Shown: one piece after another, positions 1 through 9,047 of the stretch
Layout of the letters: each line of letters starts with the position of its first letter
How positions within the stretch are numbered: position 1 is the first letter of the stretch
NCBI RefSeq assembly: GCF_001438655.1
Contig: NZ_JQBR01000001.1
Location: forward strand, 186,001-250,000
Origin: Pediococcus cellicola
Lineage (GTDB): Bacteria > Bacillota > Bacilli > Lactobacillales > Lactobacillaceae
Direction of reading: 5' to 3'
DNA length: 64,000 bases
Position numbers and translations under genes: made by a program
The notes under the pieces: model-generated
Told to the model about the DNA's origin: nothing
Seen by the model: only the letters and a program-made list of their open reading frames with translations
Database searches by the model: none

Positions 1-487
1 CTTTCGGCGTTGAAACTTGATTGACTTGCTGATTCGTTAACACAATTGCATTGAGTTGATCAAAAGCATGTGCTAAGTCCTTCACTGGATCTACAATACT
101 TCCCTTGACAGTTCCTTTTGCTCGTAGTTTGTGAATGAGTGCTCGCGTGTCAATGCCACTAATTCCGGGGATGTTTTGAATCTTTAAGAACTCGTCTAAT
201 GAAAGGCGTCGCTGTCGATTAGTAGAAACATCAGCTACATCGCGAACAATAACCCCTTTGCAAGTGGGCTCGATTGATTCATAACTAGCACGATCAATAC
301 CGTAGCCACCAATTGAAGGCTGTGAGAAAACAATAATTTGGTTATGATAAATTTGATTTGTAATAATCTGTTGATACCCAGTCGCACTCGTGTTAAAGAC
401 GACTTCACCAAATGTTGTTGCCGGAGATCCAAAGGCTTGGCCACGATAGACTGTCCCATCATCTAAAATTAAATATCGTTCACTCAT
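1..487 (-). CDS. carA: Carbamoyl-phosphate synthase small subunit, N-terminal part
   Basis: Only the first 162 codons are inside the window; the gene runs off the left edge. The small subunit takes ammonia from glutamine and passes it to CarB to make carbamoyl phosphate for pyrimidines and arginine. Visible are the family's opening (SERYLILDDGTVYRGQAFG), the TGYQQIITNQIYHNQ block and the SGIDTRALI stretch of the N-terminal domain. The class I glutaminase domain with its catalytic Cys is beyond the edge. The ATG at 487 is preceded by GAGGTGAGG. It follows pyrR by 18 nt, so it is probably in a PyrR-controlled pyrimidine operon. Confidence 0.93.
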   Translation of the reverse strand, partial: MSERYLILDDGTVYRGQAFGSPATTFGEVVFNTSATGYQQIITNQIYHNQIIVFSQPSIGGYGIDRASYESIEPTCKGVIVRDVADVSTNRQRRLSLDEFLKIQNIPGISGIDTRALIHKLRAKGTVKGSIVDPVKDLAHAFDQLNAIVLTNQQVNQVSTPK

Positions 488-505
488 GGTCCTCACCTCA
501 TTTGA

Positions 506-1138
<633 letters not shown>

Positions 1139-1154
1139 TTAATATGCCCTAACT

Positions 1155-2066
1155 TTAACCATGTTCAGATTGCGTGTCAAGCCATTTTAAAATCTTTGTA
1201 AAGACTTCAGGGAGTGGCGCTTTAAACTCAAGATATTCACCAGTTCTAGGTTGTTTAAATCCTAAAACACTGGCGTGAAGGAATTGACCATTTCCTTTTA
1301 AGGTCTTCTTAGGACCATATAAAGGATCACCCGCTACGGGATGACCGATATATTTTAAATGCACACGAATTTGATGCGTTCTGCCAGTTTCAAGTTGGCA
1401 TTGAATTAAGGTGTACGTGCCGTACCGCTTCAACACTTTAAAATGAGTCACAGCTGGTCGGCCTTCTGAAATAACAGCTTGTTTTTTTCGATCTTTAGGC
1501 GAGCGACCAATCGGCGCATCAATTGTGCCTTCATTTTCTTTAATATTTCCATGGACCAACGCAATATACAGCCTCGTATTTGTTTTAGCTTTCAACTGAG
1601 CCGATAAACTTTGCTGTGCTTGGTCATTTTTTGCCACCATTAAAAGCCCAGAAGTATCTTTATCAATTCGATGGACAATTCCAGGACGGATACTTCCATT
1701 GATAGTCGAAAGGGGACTATGATACAGCAGCGCATTAACTAAAGTATGATTGGGATGCCCTGGGGCGGGATGTACTACCATGCCTTGTGGTTTATTGACA
1801 ACAATCACATCTTCATCCTCGTAGACAATATCTAATGGTATATCCTCTGCTTCCAAGGCAATAGGTTGTTTTTCTTCATCCTGTACTTCTACTTTATCTC
1901 CAGGCTTCACACGGTATTTAGTTTTAACTGCCTGAGAATTCACTAAAATATGCTCATTTTTGATCAGCCCTTGAATATGAGAACGCGTTAGATCTGGAAA
2001 TGCGGTTGCCAAAACTTTATCGATGCGTCCCTGCTCATTTTGAATCACAAGTTCATGTGTTAACAT
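1155..2066 (-). CDS. RluD-family 23S rRNA pseudouridine synthase (YlyB type)
   Basis: The enzyme isomerises uridines in RNA, probably in 23S rRNA. It has an N-terminal S4 RNA-binding domain (about residues 10-70) and a RluA/RluD catalytic domain with HRIDKDTSGLL at about 132-142; the Asp of HRID is the family's catalytic residue. RTHQIRVHL and GDPLYG follow as expected. The start at 2066 (303 aa) has GGAGG seven bases upstream. A frame extending to 2123 would overlap lspA and is unlikely. It sits 13 nt behind lspA, the lspA-ylyB-pyrR order seen across Firmicutes. Confidence 0.92.
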   Translation of the reverse strand: MLTHELVIQNEQGRIDKVLATAFPDLTRSHIQGLIKNEHILVNSQAVKTKYRVKPGDKVEVQDEEKQPIALEAEDIPLDIVYEDEDVIVVNKPQGMVVHPAPGHPNHTLVNALLYHSPLSTINGSIRPGIVHRIDKDTSGLLMVAKNDQAQQSLSAQLKAKTNTRLYIALVHGNIKENEGTIDAPIGRSPKDRKKQAVISEGRPAVTHFKVLKRYGTYTLIQCQLETGRTHQIRVHLKYIGHPVAGDPLYGPKKTLKGNGQFLHASVLGFKQPRTGEYLEFKAPLPEVFTKILKWLDTQSEHG

Positions 2067-2079
2067 ATCAATCCTCCAG

Positions 2080-2523
2080 TTAATCCTCTTTAAGGATAGC
2101 AATAAAAAGTATAATGACACCAATTGTTAAACTCAGATCTGCTACATTAAAAATTGGAAAATTTATAAAATCTAGCTGAAACATATCCACTACATATTTT
2201 AGCCGAAGACGATCAATAAAGTTACCAAATGCGCCAGCAATGATTAGACTTAGACTAATCTGATACAGAAAATGGCCACGTGTTCGATATAAAAAATAGC
2301 CTAAAGCCGCAAGTGCCGCGATTGTAATCAAATAGAAGAAACCCGTTTTGCCCTCTAAAATACTCCATGCTGCCCCATCGTTTTGAATATTGGTCAAAGA
2401 TAAGATTCCTGGAATTGCGCCGTGTACGGCTCCTAATTCAATATTAGCGACCGTCCAAACTTTCACAAGCTGGTCCATGAGTATCACCAGCACGATAAGG
2501 AAAAAATCAATTATAAATAACAT
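2080..2523 (-). CDS. lspA: Lipoprotein signal peptidase (signal peptidase II)
   Basis: LspA removes signal peptides from prolipoproteins after lipid attachment. The product has four hydrophobic segments, and the two Asp-containing motifs (GNFIDR near residue 102 and FNVADLSL near 126) hold the catalytic pair of this membrane aspartic peptidase. The ATG at 2523 (147 aa) is preferred over a TTG at 2529 because GAGG lies seven bases before the ATG and too close to the TTG. One likely substrate in the window is the lipobox protein OpuCC. Confidence 0.95.
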   Translation of the reverse strand: MLFIIDFFLIVLVILMDQLVKVWTVANIELGAVHGAIPGILSLTNIQNDGAAWSILEGKTGFFYLITIAALAALGYFLYRTRGHFLYQISLSLIIAGAFGNFIDRLRLKYVVDMFQLDFINFPIFNVADLSLTIGVIILFIAILKED

Positions 2524-2542
2524 CGTCAATCCTCAATTTCTA

Positions 2543-4201
2543 CTAAAATAATCCACTTATTTTGCCATCATCATTGATATCAATATCCATGGCTGCGGGA
2601 TGTTTTGGCAATCCTGGCATTGTTAAAACATTACCAGTCATCGCTACGATGAACCCAGCTCCCAGTTTGGGTACAAATGATTTTACATGAATTGTAAAAT
2701 CGTGTGGAGCTCCCAATAATTTAGCATCATCTGAAAGCGAGTATTGTGTCTTAGCCATACAAACGGGTAATTTATCCCAACCTAATTTTTTGAATCGTTT
2801 AAGTTGATTACTAGCTTTTTTAGAATATGATACGTGTGCACCACCATAGATTTTGGTGACAATTGTTTTAATTTTATCTGTCAAATCGCTGTCCTGGTCA
2901 TACAGTATCTTAAATTGACTTGGTTGTTCCACTGTTTTAAGAACTACTTTAGCCAAATCAAGAGCGCCATTTCCGCCTTTAGCCCAGACATCCGTATCAA
3001 TTGCCTGCACACCGAGTTTGGCACAAGTCTCTTTAATGTAATTAATTTCTTGTTCGGTGTCTTGTGTAAAACGATTAATTGCCACAACAACTGGCACGCC
3101 ATACTGTTGCATGCTCTTAATATGATGTAACAAGTTGCTTATTCCCTTTTCCAGGGCAGATAAATCTTCCTCGGCCAAGTCGGCTAAGTTCTGCCCCCCA
3201 TTGAGCTTCAACGCCTTCACCGTGGCCACAATCACAATCGTGTCAGGACGTTTTTTTAACACTGGGACCTTAATATCAAGAAACTTCTCTGCTCCCAAGT
3301 CAGCGCCAAACCCAGCTTCTGTAATGGTATAATCCGCTAAGTTAAGTGCCGTTTGAGTGGCCAAGACACTGTTACAGCCATGTGCAATGTTTGCAAAGGG
3401 TCCTCCATGGATAATAGCTGGTGTGTGGCCTAACGTTTGTACAAGGTTGGGTTTGATGGCATCTTTTAGCAGCGCTGCAATTGCTCCCCCAACCTTTAAG
3501 TCGGCAACTGTCACCGGCTGTCGATCACGCGTGTACCCAATTACAATTCGATTAATACGTGCTTTTAAGTCGTGAAGATTTTTAGCTAAACAAAGAATTG
3601 CCATAAGTTCACTGGCAACCGTGATATCGAATCCATCTTCGCGAGGCACTCCCTGAGTCGGACCACCCAGTCCAATAACCACGTTGCGCAAAGCACGGTC
3701 ATTAATATCCAACGTACGTTTCCACACAATTCGCCGTTCATCAATCCCTAACGCATTGCCCTGTTGCATGTGGTTATCAATTAAGGCAGCAAGCGTGTTA
3801 TTTGCAGCTGTCAGGGCATGCATATCACCAGTAAAGTGTAGATTAATGTCTTCCATTGGCACAACTTGTGCATAGCCGCCACCCGTTGCCCCACCTTTCA
3901 TACCCATTACAGGTCCTAAAGATGGTTCACGTAAGGCTACAATTGCTCTTTTTTTAAGCAAAGAAAGCGCATCACCTAATCCAATCGTCACAGTTGATTT
4001 TCCTTCACCTGCAGGTGTTGGATTAATTGAAGTGACTAAAATTAATTTACGCTTTGTTTCCTTGTTTACACGCAACGGCAATTTAATTTTGGCTTTATAT
4101 GATCCATATTGTTCAATATCATCTTCACTGAGTCCTAATTGATCAGCAATTTGCGTAATTTTATTCATTTTTACATTTTGTGCGATTTCAATATCCGTCA
4201 T
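2543..4201 (-). CDS. fhs: Formate--tetrahydrofolate ligase
   Basis: Makes 10-formyl-tetrahydrofolate from formate, ATP and THF, feeding purine synthesis and the formylation done by Fmt (also in this window). At 552 aa it has normal length. The P-loop [18 protein letters not shown] is at about 62-79, followed by [19 protein letters not shown]. The C-terminus [14 protein letters not shown] is typical. The start at 4201 has a GGGGGA site; a longer frame to 4216 overlaps the upstream gene further. Its start lies 2 nt past the preceding gene's stop, so they are almost certainly co-transcribed. Confidence 0.96.
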   Translation of the reverse strand: MTDIEIAQNVKMNKITQIADQLGLSEDDIEQYGSYKAKIKLPLRVNKETKRKLILVTSINPTPAGEGKSTVTIGLGDALSLLKKRAIVALREPSLGPVMGMKGGATGGGYAQVVPMEDINLHFTGDMHALTAANNTLAALIDNHMQQGNALGIDERRIVWKRTLDINDRALRNVVIGLGGPTQGVPREDGFDITVASELMAILCLAKNLHDLKARINRIVIGYTRDRQPVTVADLKVGGAIAALLKDAIKPNLVQTLGHTPAIIHGGPFANIAHGCNSVLATQTALNLADYTITEAGFGADLGAEKFLDIKVPVLKKRPDTIVIVATVKALKLNGGQNLADLAEEDLSALEKGISNLLHHIKSMQQYGVPVVVAINRFTQDTEQEINYIKETCAKLGVQAIDTDVWAKGGNGALDLAKVVLKTVEQPSQFKILYDQDSDLTDKIKTIVTKIYGGAHVSYSKKASNQLKRFKKLGWDKLPVCMAKTQYSLSDDAKLLGAPHDFTIHVKSFVPKLGAGFIVAMTGNVLTMPGLPKHPAAMDIDINDDGKISGLF

Positions 4202-4202
4202 T

Positions 4203-4619
4203 TTAATCCCCCACAATCTCAGCGTGATTGGTCTTTAAAAGTTGCAAAACAAGTTGCCGATCTTTTTTTGCTAGATAAAAAAAATGTAACGTTCCGTTAT
4301 AAATAAACTTGATTCCCATTTTTGTGGTCTGTACTTCTTTGATGTCCGAAATGGGTATCAATAACCAATTTTTTTGTAGTGCTCGATTAACAACCAATTC
4401 GCCATCCTGAATCTCTAGAGTGCGCGTTAAAAACTGAACGAGTACAACCATGATAAAGATCACAAAAAACGCCGCTGCAATCCAGTTAAAATGAGTTACC
4501 TCTAACCAAAAGATGACTCCCATAACTAGCAGTAAAGTCGTCCAAGTCCATGAAGAAATGCTAGCCATTAAAGCTGGCTGATAATAAAAATTTGTCTTAA
4601 AGGGTTGCATAGGCGTCAC
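4203..4619 (-). CDS. EbsA-like small membrane protein
   Basis: A 138-aa protein with two adjacent hydrophobic segments (about residues 22-42 and 45-65), followed by a soluble, PH-like half rich in beta-strand pattern ([24 protein letters not shown]). Length and layout resemble the EbsA family of enterococci and lactobacilli, but this is recognition by eye and the function is unknown. Start and stop overlap or abut the neighbours (stop codon of the oxidoreductase at 4619, fhs at 4201), which suggests translational coupling. Confidence 0.6.
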   Translation of the reverse strand: MTPMQPFKTNFYYQPALMASISSWTWTTLLLVMGVIFWLEVTHFNWIAAAFFVIFIMVVLVQFLTRTLEIQDGELVVNRALQKNWLLIPISDIKEVQTTKMGIKFIYNGTLHFFYLAKKDRQLVLQLLKTNHAEIVGD

Positions 4620-5722
4620 TATCCTTTTTTACTAATATAAGTTGTAATTGGTTTTTGATAATTCGAAAACCCGTCGTCGTGCTCCAACAGTGAGGTGACT
4701 AATTTGGCCACGATGGGTCCCGTTGTGAGTCCAGACGATCCCAGTCCAGAAGCAACCAAAATATGCTTACTTCCAGGTAAACGTCCAAAGAAAGGAGAAA
4801 AATCGTCTGAAAAAGAACGCGTACCAACTCTATTGGCAACGAGATCGTTCTCCGACAAGTGGTTATCAATGCGTTGTGCACTTGCTAAGAGCTCCTGAAA
4901 AGCTTCTTGTGTGAATGTTAAGTCTGTACCAGGACCATTTTCATGAGTAGCACCAATGATTAATTGTCCGTTACCAACGGGCATAAAATCTTTTTCACTC
5001 TCTGGCATAAGAACTGGTGACACACGATCGTCAGGATACGCTGGTACACGTAGTTCAATCAACTGACCCTTTTGAGGATAAACTTTCACTTCATAGTTTA
5101 AAGGTGCCAATAGGTCATTAATTCCATGACCTGCACAAAGAAAAATATCGTCAAAATGAACCAAATGACCATTAAACTGAATAGTTTGATCATCGACCAA
5201 AGCCACTTTCTCATGTTTAACTTGAACGCCATTCTGTTCACTTAAACGCAACAAGTGAGTCACAAATTTTTGACCATCTATGCGCGCCCCACCACTAACA
5301 TAAATGCCTTGTAGATTTGCAGTTACTAAGGGGATTTTCTGTTTGATTTCATCACTCGTAACCCGCTTAATTTTCCCCATCAGCGGGGCTTCTTTTTTTC
5401 TATCTTGAGCTAAACTTTCTAGCTCATCTAGGCTCTCTTTACTTTTACGTGTGATAATTGTGCCGGATTGAATATACGTATCACTCTGCATATGCGTTTC
5501 TTTAGCTAATTGTGAAATAAATACAGCGCCATCCTTAGCTAACGTATACCAACGCTGATTTCGTCGTTTAGATAACCATGGCGAAATAATACCAGCTGCT
5601 GCCTTTGTTGCCTGCCCTTGCTCATCGTCAAATAAACAAACCGAATAATCCGCTTGTTTACTCAATAAATAAGCTGCAGTAGCGCCAACAATGCCACCAC
5701 CAATAATTGCAATTTTTTTCAT
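4619..5722 (-). CDS. FAD-dependent oxidoreductase, DadA / glycine oxidase-like
   Basis: A 367-aa DAO-fold flavoenzyme. The N-terminal dinucleotide-binding motif IIGGGIVGATAAYLL is at residues 6-20, AAAGIISPW follows near 41, and the FAD-binding C-terminal block VASGLGSSGLTTGPIVAKL is present. Relatives oxidise D-amino acids, glycine or sarcosine; the substrate cannot be read from sequence. It lies 0 nt behind the THUMP methyltransferase and overlaps the EbsA-like gene by one base, so it belongs to the same transcript. Proximity to fhs could hint at one-carbon metabolism, but that is speculation. Confidence 0.82.
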   Translation of the reverse strand: MKKIAIIGGGIVGATAAYLLSKQADYSVCLFDDEQGQATKAAAGIISPWLSKRRNQRWYTLAKDGAVFISQLAKETHMQSDTYIQSGTIITRKSKESLDELESLAQDRKKEAPLMGKIKRVTSDEIKQKIPLVTANLQGIYVSGGARIDGQKFVTHLLRLSEQNGVQVKHEKVALVDDQTIQFNGHLVHFDDIFLCAGHGINDLLAPLNYEVKVYPQKGQLIELRVPAYPDDRVSPVLMPESEKDFMPVGNGQLIIGATHENGPGTDLTFTQEAFQELLASAQRIDNHLSENDLVANRVGTRSFSDDFSPFFGRLPGSKHILVASGLGSSGLTTGPIVAKLVTSLLEHDDGFSNYQKPITTYISKKG

Positions 5723-6880
5723 TTATGCCTTTTCACGCTTTCCTTCATGATGCCAGATGGGCTTACCCCAATATTGGAAGTAGTCTGTCCGTAAAGCACC
5801 ATTATACAGTTTTCGTTTTTTTGTAGCTTGATTCCCATAAAATCGCTCAAACTCTAGATCACTGGTCAAAATGTACTTGCTCCACGTCTTCAGAGGTCGA
5901 TAAACAGTTCCCATTTCGTGGTAAAGTTTACGCACGCTTTCTTGATCACTTAGACGTTGCCCATAAGGTGGATTGGCCACCAATATGCCATTAATTTTAT
6001 CGGTTTTAAAATCTTTTACTGCCATTTGTTTAAATGAGATGACATCCGCTAGCCCGGCTTCCAACGCATTTCTCTTCGAGATTTCAATCATATTTTGATC
6101 AATATCATAACCGGCAATGTCCAATTTAACGTCATAATTTGCTTTAGAATCGGCCTCATCACGTAGCTTTTCACTCAATTCAGCAGGTACCCAGTCCCAT
6201 TTTTCACAAATGAAACTCCGATTAAAACCTGGCGCAATGTTTTGCCCAATTAAAGCGGCTTCAATAGGAATGGTCCCTGAACCACATACAGGATCCACAA
6301 AGGGCATGTCCGGTTTCCAACTAGTTAGTAAAACCAAAGCAGCCGCCATATTTTCTTTCAGTGGTGCACCACCCTTGTCCACACGGTAACCACGCTTAAA
6401 TAAACTTTCTCCAGTAGTATCTAGAGTCAGTTGAACTCGATCTTTATTAATGGCCACTTCAATGGGATATAATGCCCCAGTTTCTGGCAATCTTGTCCGC
6501 CGATGATACGTCTCTGAAAGTTGATTAACAATTGCTTTTTTAACGATAGCCTGTGCATCTGGTACGCTATGAAGCTGTGAATTACGTGAACGTCCCTCAA
6601 CTGGAAAGGCTGCGTCAATTGGTAATAATGTGTCCCAAGCCAACTGCTTTGTTTGCTCAAATAAGGAATCAAACGTTTTTGCGTCAAACTCCCCCACAAT
6701 AATTTTAATTCTGTCTGCCGTTCTTAGCCAAAGATTCGTCCGCAAAATATCTTCGACCGTTCCTTCAAAACGTACGCGGCCATTCTCGACCTGGACGTGA
6801 TATCCTAGGTCACGAAGCTCTCTTCCGACTAATGCTTCAATACCGCTTGCACAAGTTGCTATTAAATCAAATTTTTGCAT
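5723..6880 (-). CDS. THUMP-domain 23S rRNA guanine N2-methyltransferase (YpsC/RlmL-N type)
   Basis: 385 aa. The N-terminal ferredoxin-like plus THUMP region spans about 1-165 and the Rossmann methyltransferase domain about 170-375. The SAM motif VDPVCGSGTIPIEAAL is at 195-210 and the target-base motif NPPYGQRL near 303. The family methylates a guanine of 23S rRNA at N2. The ATG at 6880 follows AAAGGTG. Gene order gpsB-rnpB-this gene matches ypsB-rnpB-ypsC of Bacillus. Only about 24 nt separate it from the rnpB terminator, so it has no obvious promoter of its own. Confidence 0.92.
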   Translation of the reverse strand: MQKFDLIATCASGIEALVGRELRDLGYHVQVENGRVRFEGTVEDILRTNLWLRTADRIKIIVGEFDAKTFDSLFEQTKQLAWDTLLPIDAAFPVEGRSRNSQLHSVPDAQAIVKKAIVNQLSETYHRRTRLPETGALYPIEVAINKDRVQLTLDTTGESLFKRGYRVDKGGAPLKENMAAALVLLTSWKPDMPFVDPVCGSGTIPIEAALIGQNIAPGFNRSFICEKWDWVPAELSEKLRDEADSKANYDVKLDIAGYDIDQNMIEISKRNALEAGLADVISFKQMAVKDFKTDKINGILVANPPYGQRLSDQESVRKLYHEMGTVYRPLKTWSKYILTSDLEFERFYGNQATKKRKLYNGALRTDYFQYWGKPIWHHEGKREKA

Positions 6881-6904
6881 GTTTTCACCTTTATTTTTTA
6901 ATCT

Positions 6905-6941
6905 AAAAAAAACTAGGATAAAAGCGAACTTCTACCCTAGT
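6905..6941 (-). terminator. Intrinsic terminator of rnpB
   Basis: On the minus strand, ACTAGGGTAGAAG and CTTTTATCCTAGT form a 13-bp stem (two G-U pairs) closed by a UUCG tetraloop, followed by eight U. This is a strong Rho-independent terminator just after the RNase P RNA and 24 nt before the start codon of the THUMP methyltransferase. Confidence 0.93.
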
Positions 6942-6951
6942 CTCCTGAAAT

Positions 6952-7335
6952 GTAAATCTCTATAAGCCATGTTTTGTCCAAAATGAATTCTCAGGTTCAA
7001 TTCAAATTTGGGTAATCATCTATCTCCAGGTGTAAACACCTGCCCCCACATTTAGTTCAATTCCAGATGTGAAGCGCCCCTACCAATGTTTGGGTTGCCC
7101 GCTCGTGGGGTTTACCGCGTTCCATCAACACGATTTCTCGTCTTGCTGCGTTTCTGTGGCACCTTAGGGAACATAAGAACATAGCCGAAGCCTTAGTTCC
7201 GTATTCCGCCGTTATCTCAAATGAGACACCTCAGCTTATTTTTTCACCGAGCACGAACACTACAAGCATCTCAGCTTGTGCGGGCATGGACTTTCCTCAG
7301 CCTACATAAGTAGACCGCAATTACCCGAGATTTAC
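6952..7335 (-). ncRNA. rnpB: RNase P RNA component, type B
   Basis: The catalytic RNA that matures tRNA 5' ends. The terminal P1 helix is visible: GTAAATCTC at the 5' end (7335-7327) pairs with GAGATTTAC at the 3' end (6960-6952). The universally conserved segments are present: GCTGAGGAAAGTCCATGC near the 5' end and GACAAAACATGGCTTATAG just before the 3' end. Length (about 380 nt) and a position between gpsB and ypsC fit the Firmicutes type B RNA. Exact ends are uncertain by a few bases. Confidence 0.96.
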
Positions 7336-7337
7336 AA

Positions 7338-7343
7338 AGTATA
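7338..7343 (-). promoter_or_regulatory. Putative -10 box of rnpB
   Basis: TATACT on the minus strand ends a few bases before the RNase P RNA 5' helix. It lies just past the gpsB stop codon, so any -35 would be inside gpsB. The -35 is poor (around AAATGA). Confidence 0.45.
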
Positions 7344-7344
7344 A

Positions 7345-7686
7345 TTAAATTCGATGTGATTCATTTTCGCCATTATCAAGTTGCGAACCAAACACGCGAC
7401 GTTCCAAATTCGATAATCGTTTGAGAATATCCATGTTAGTTGCGTTATTGACAGGCTGTGTACTAGAAGTAGTCTTACCTACAGAAACTTGTTTTGTTAA
7501 CTCATCAATCTTATCAAGTAATCTTTCATTCTCATCTTTTAACTGCTGGATGTTTTTCTGAAAAGTCTCGTAATCTTTGATAATTGTATCCAAATAGGTA
7601 TCAACATCTGCCGGATCGTAGCCACGCATCTTAGGTTTAAATTCTTTTTGCAAAATATCTTTTGGAGTAAGATTTATGTTATCCAT
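7345..7686 (-). CDS. gpsB: Cell-division regulator GpsB (DivIVA family)
   Basis: 113 aa with the ATG at 7686, which has GAGGTG six bases upstream; a longer frame to 7734 lacks such a site. The N-terminal DivIVA/GpsB membrane-binding domain is clear ([20 protein letters not shown], then DVDTYLD). A coiled coil runs over about 32-66 and a C-terminal helix ([16 protein letters not shown]) is the family's trimerisation segment. GpsB links the divisome with class A PBPs; pbp1A lies about 1.3 kb away on the opposite strand. Confidence 0.94.
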   Translation of the reverse strand: MDNINLTPKDILQKEFKPKMRGYDPADVDTYLDTIIKDYETFQKNIQQLKDENERLLDKIDELTKQVSVGKTTSSTQPVNNATNMDILKRLSNLERRVFGSQLDNGENESHRI

Positions 7687-7745
7687 ATTTAGCACCTCAT
7701 AATTATTGTAATATCTGCGTAACACGTATTCCATTGTATCAGACT

Positions 7746-8315
7746 TTAATCCAAATGAAAACTATTGTTCTGATTTTCTGCATATTCTTGTGCAGCATCT
7801 TGTAAATCATCCATGTCGATTAGTTCTAAAGGATAAGGATGACTGTCTCGCCATTTTTGAATCACGTCGTAGTCATACTTAGTTTTCCCGGGATGTTCCG
7901 GATCGTAAACTAAGATAGCCTCATCCGTATGTGTTAACATAAAATGCTGATAAGTTTTTAATTGTTGTGGCGATTGATAAGGATGATGACTGATACTTTC
8001 ATTGAAATCAGCTTTAGCTAAAGTTTCGCTCAGCTTGGCCTGGTTGGCCTCATTCCATTGCTGACCAAATTCTGTAAATGGCAGCATAATGGCGATTTGA
8101 AATTCAGGATACTCGTGCTTTAATTCGTAGCCGGCCTCTGTAGCCCACTGCTCAATGCCCATCTGTGCACCCGTAATTAACCAGTCCGCTCCTGATTCAA
8201 TTCGATTTTTCAGGGCCTGTTTTAGCACATACTGGATCACCAAACGTTTAGGATCCTTATCGTCAAAAACGGTTAACTCATAACTACGGTATCCAGTAAT
8301 CCATATTCGGCTCAT
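7746..8315 (-). CDS. YpsA-family protein (DUF1273, SLOG fold)
   Basis: 189 aa. It begins [16 protein letters not shown] and contains [21 protein letters not shown], the glycine-rich nucleotide-binding signature of the SLOG superfamily, and ends with the DYDVIQKW block usual for YpsA. In Bacillus and Staphylococcus YpsA affects cell division; the biochemical role is unknown. It lies 60 nt upstream of gpsB on the same strand and is divergent from recU, as in Bacillus. Confidence 0.88.
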   Translation of the reverse strand: MSRIWITGYRSYELTVFDDKDPKRLVIQYVLKQALKNRIESGADWLITGAQMGIEQWATEAGYELKHEYPEFQIAIMLPFTEFGQQWNEANQAKLSETLAKADFNESISHHPYQSPQQLKTYQHFMLTHTDEAILVYDPEHPGKTKYDYDVIQKWRDSHPYPLELIDMDDLQDAAQEYAENQNNSFHLD

Positions 8316-8349
8316 GATGTTGCCTCCAAATTTTAAGAATATATTTCAA

Positions 8350-8380
8350 AAAGGTATTACCTTTACATCTATAGTATAAT
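8350..8380 (+). promoter_or_regulatory. recU-pbp1A promoter with palindrome over the -35 position
   Basis: TATAAT at 8375-8380 is a consensus -10. The -35 position 17 bp upstream (AGGTAT) is poor, and it lies inside a perfect 15-bp palindrome AAAGGTATTACCTTT (8350-8364). This looks like a regulator site replacing or covering the -35 in the gap between divergent ypsA and recU. Confidence 0.55.
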
Positions 8381-8405
8381 ATAGAAAATAGGAAGTGATA
8401 GACAA

Positions 8406-9047
8406 GTGAACTTTCATTATCCATCAGGAAAAAAGTATGCAGTGGCCAAATCGACTTCATCTAAAAAACAAACTCCCAAAGCACCAACCCAATTTGGTAA
8501 GCGAGGAATGTCTTTAGAAGATGAATTAAATGAAAGCAATCAATTTTATCTTGCTCATGGTATTGCGGTTATTCATAAAAAACCAACGCCCATTCAAATT
8601 GTCAAAGTTGATTACCCTAAACGAAGCGCAGCAGTTATTCGCGAAGCTTACTTTCGTCAAGCCTCAACCACAGATTACAACGGTGTTTATAAGGGTTATT
8701 ATTTAGATTTTGACGCCAAAGAGACAAAAAGAAAAACCGCCTTCCCACTTGATAATTTTCATGCGCATCAAATTCGCCATATGAAAGCTTGCCTTGCAGC
8801 AGACGGAATTTGTTTTACAATTATTAAATTCGTAGAACTAGATCAAATCTTTTTATTACCGGCAACAAATCTTTTTTTCTATTGGGATCGTCAACAAACG
8901 GGTGGCAGAAAGTCCATTCCACTCAGTTATATTAAAGAAAATGGCTACTTGATTAAGTATCGTCTAAACCCACTTATCCCGTATTTAAAAGCAGTGGATC
9001 AATTATTAATCGAGCAATACGAAGGAGAACACAATGCAAAGGAATAA
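8406..9047 (+). CDS. recU: Holliday junction resolvase RecU
   Basis: 213 aa. Cuts four-way junctions during recombination and repair, and helps chromosome segregation. The RecU nuclease core is visible: the RGMSLEDELNESNQFY helix, KVDYP, and YKGYYLDFDAKETK, which carries the metal-binding acidic residues and Lys. The start is GTG at 8406 behind AGGAAGTGA. It overlaps pbp1A by 14 nt, the standard recU-ponA arrangement. Confidence 0.95.
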   Translation: MNFHYPSGKKYAVAKSTSSKKQTPKAPTQFGKRGMSLEDELNESNQFYLAHGIAVIHKKPTPIQIVKVDYPKRSAAVIREAYFRQASTTDYNGVYKGYYLDFDAKETKRKTAFPLDNFHAHQIRHMKACLAADGICFTIIKFVELDQIFLLPATNLFFYWDRQQTGGRKSIPLSYIKENGYLIKYRLNPLIPYLKAVDQLLIEQYEGEHNAKE

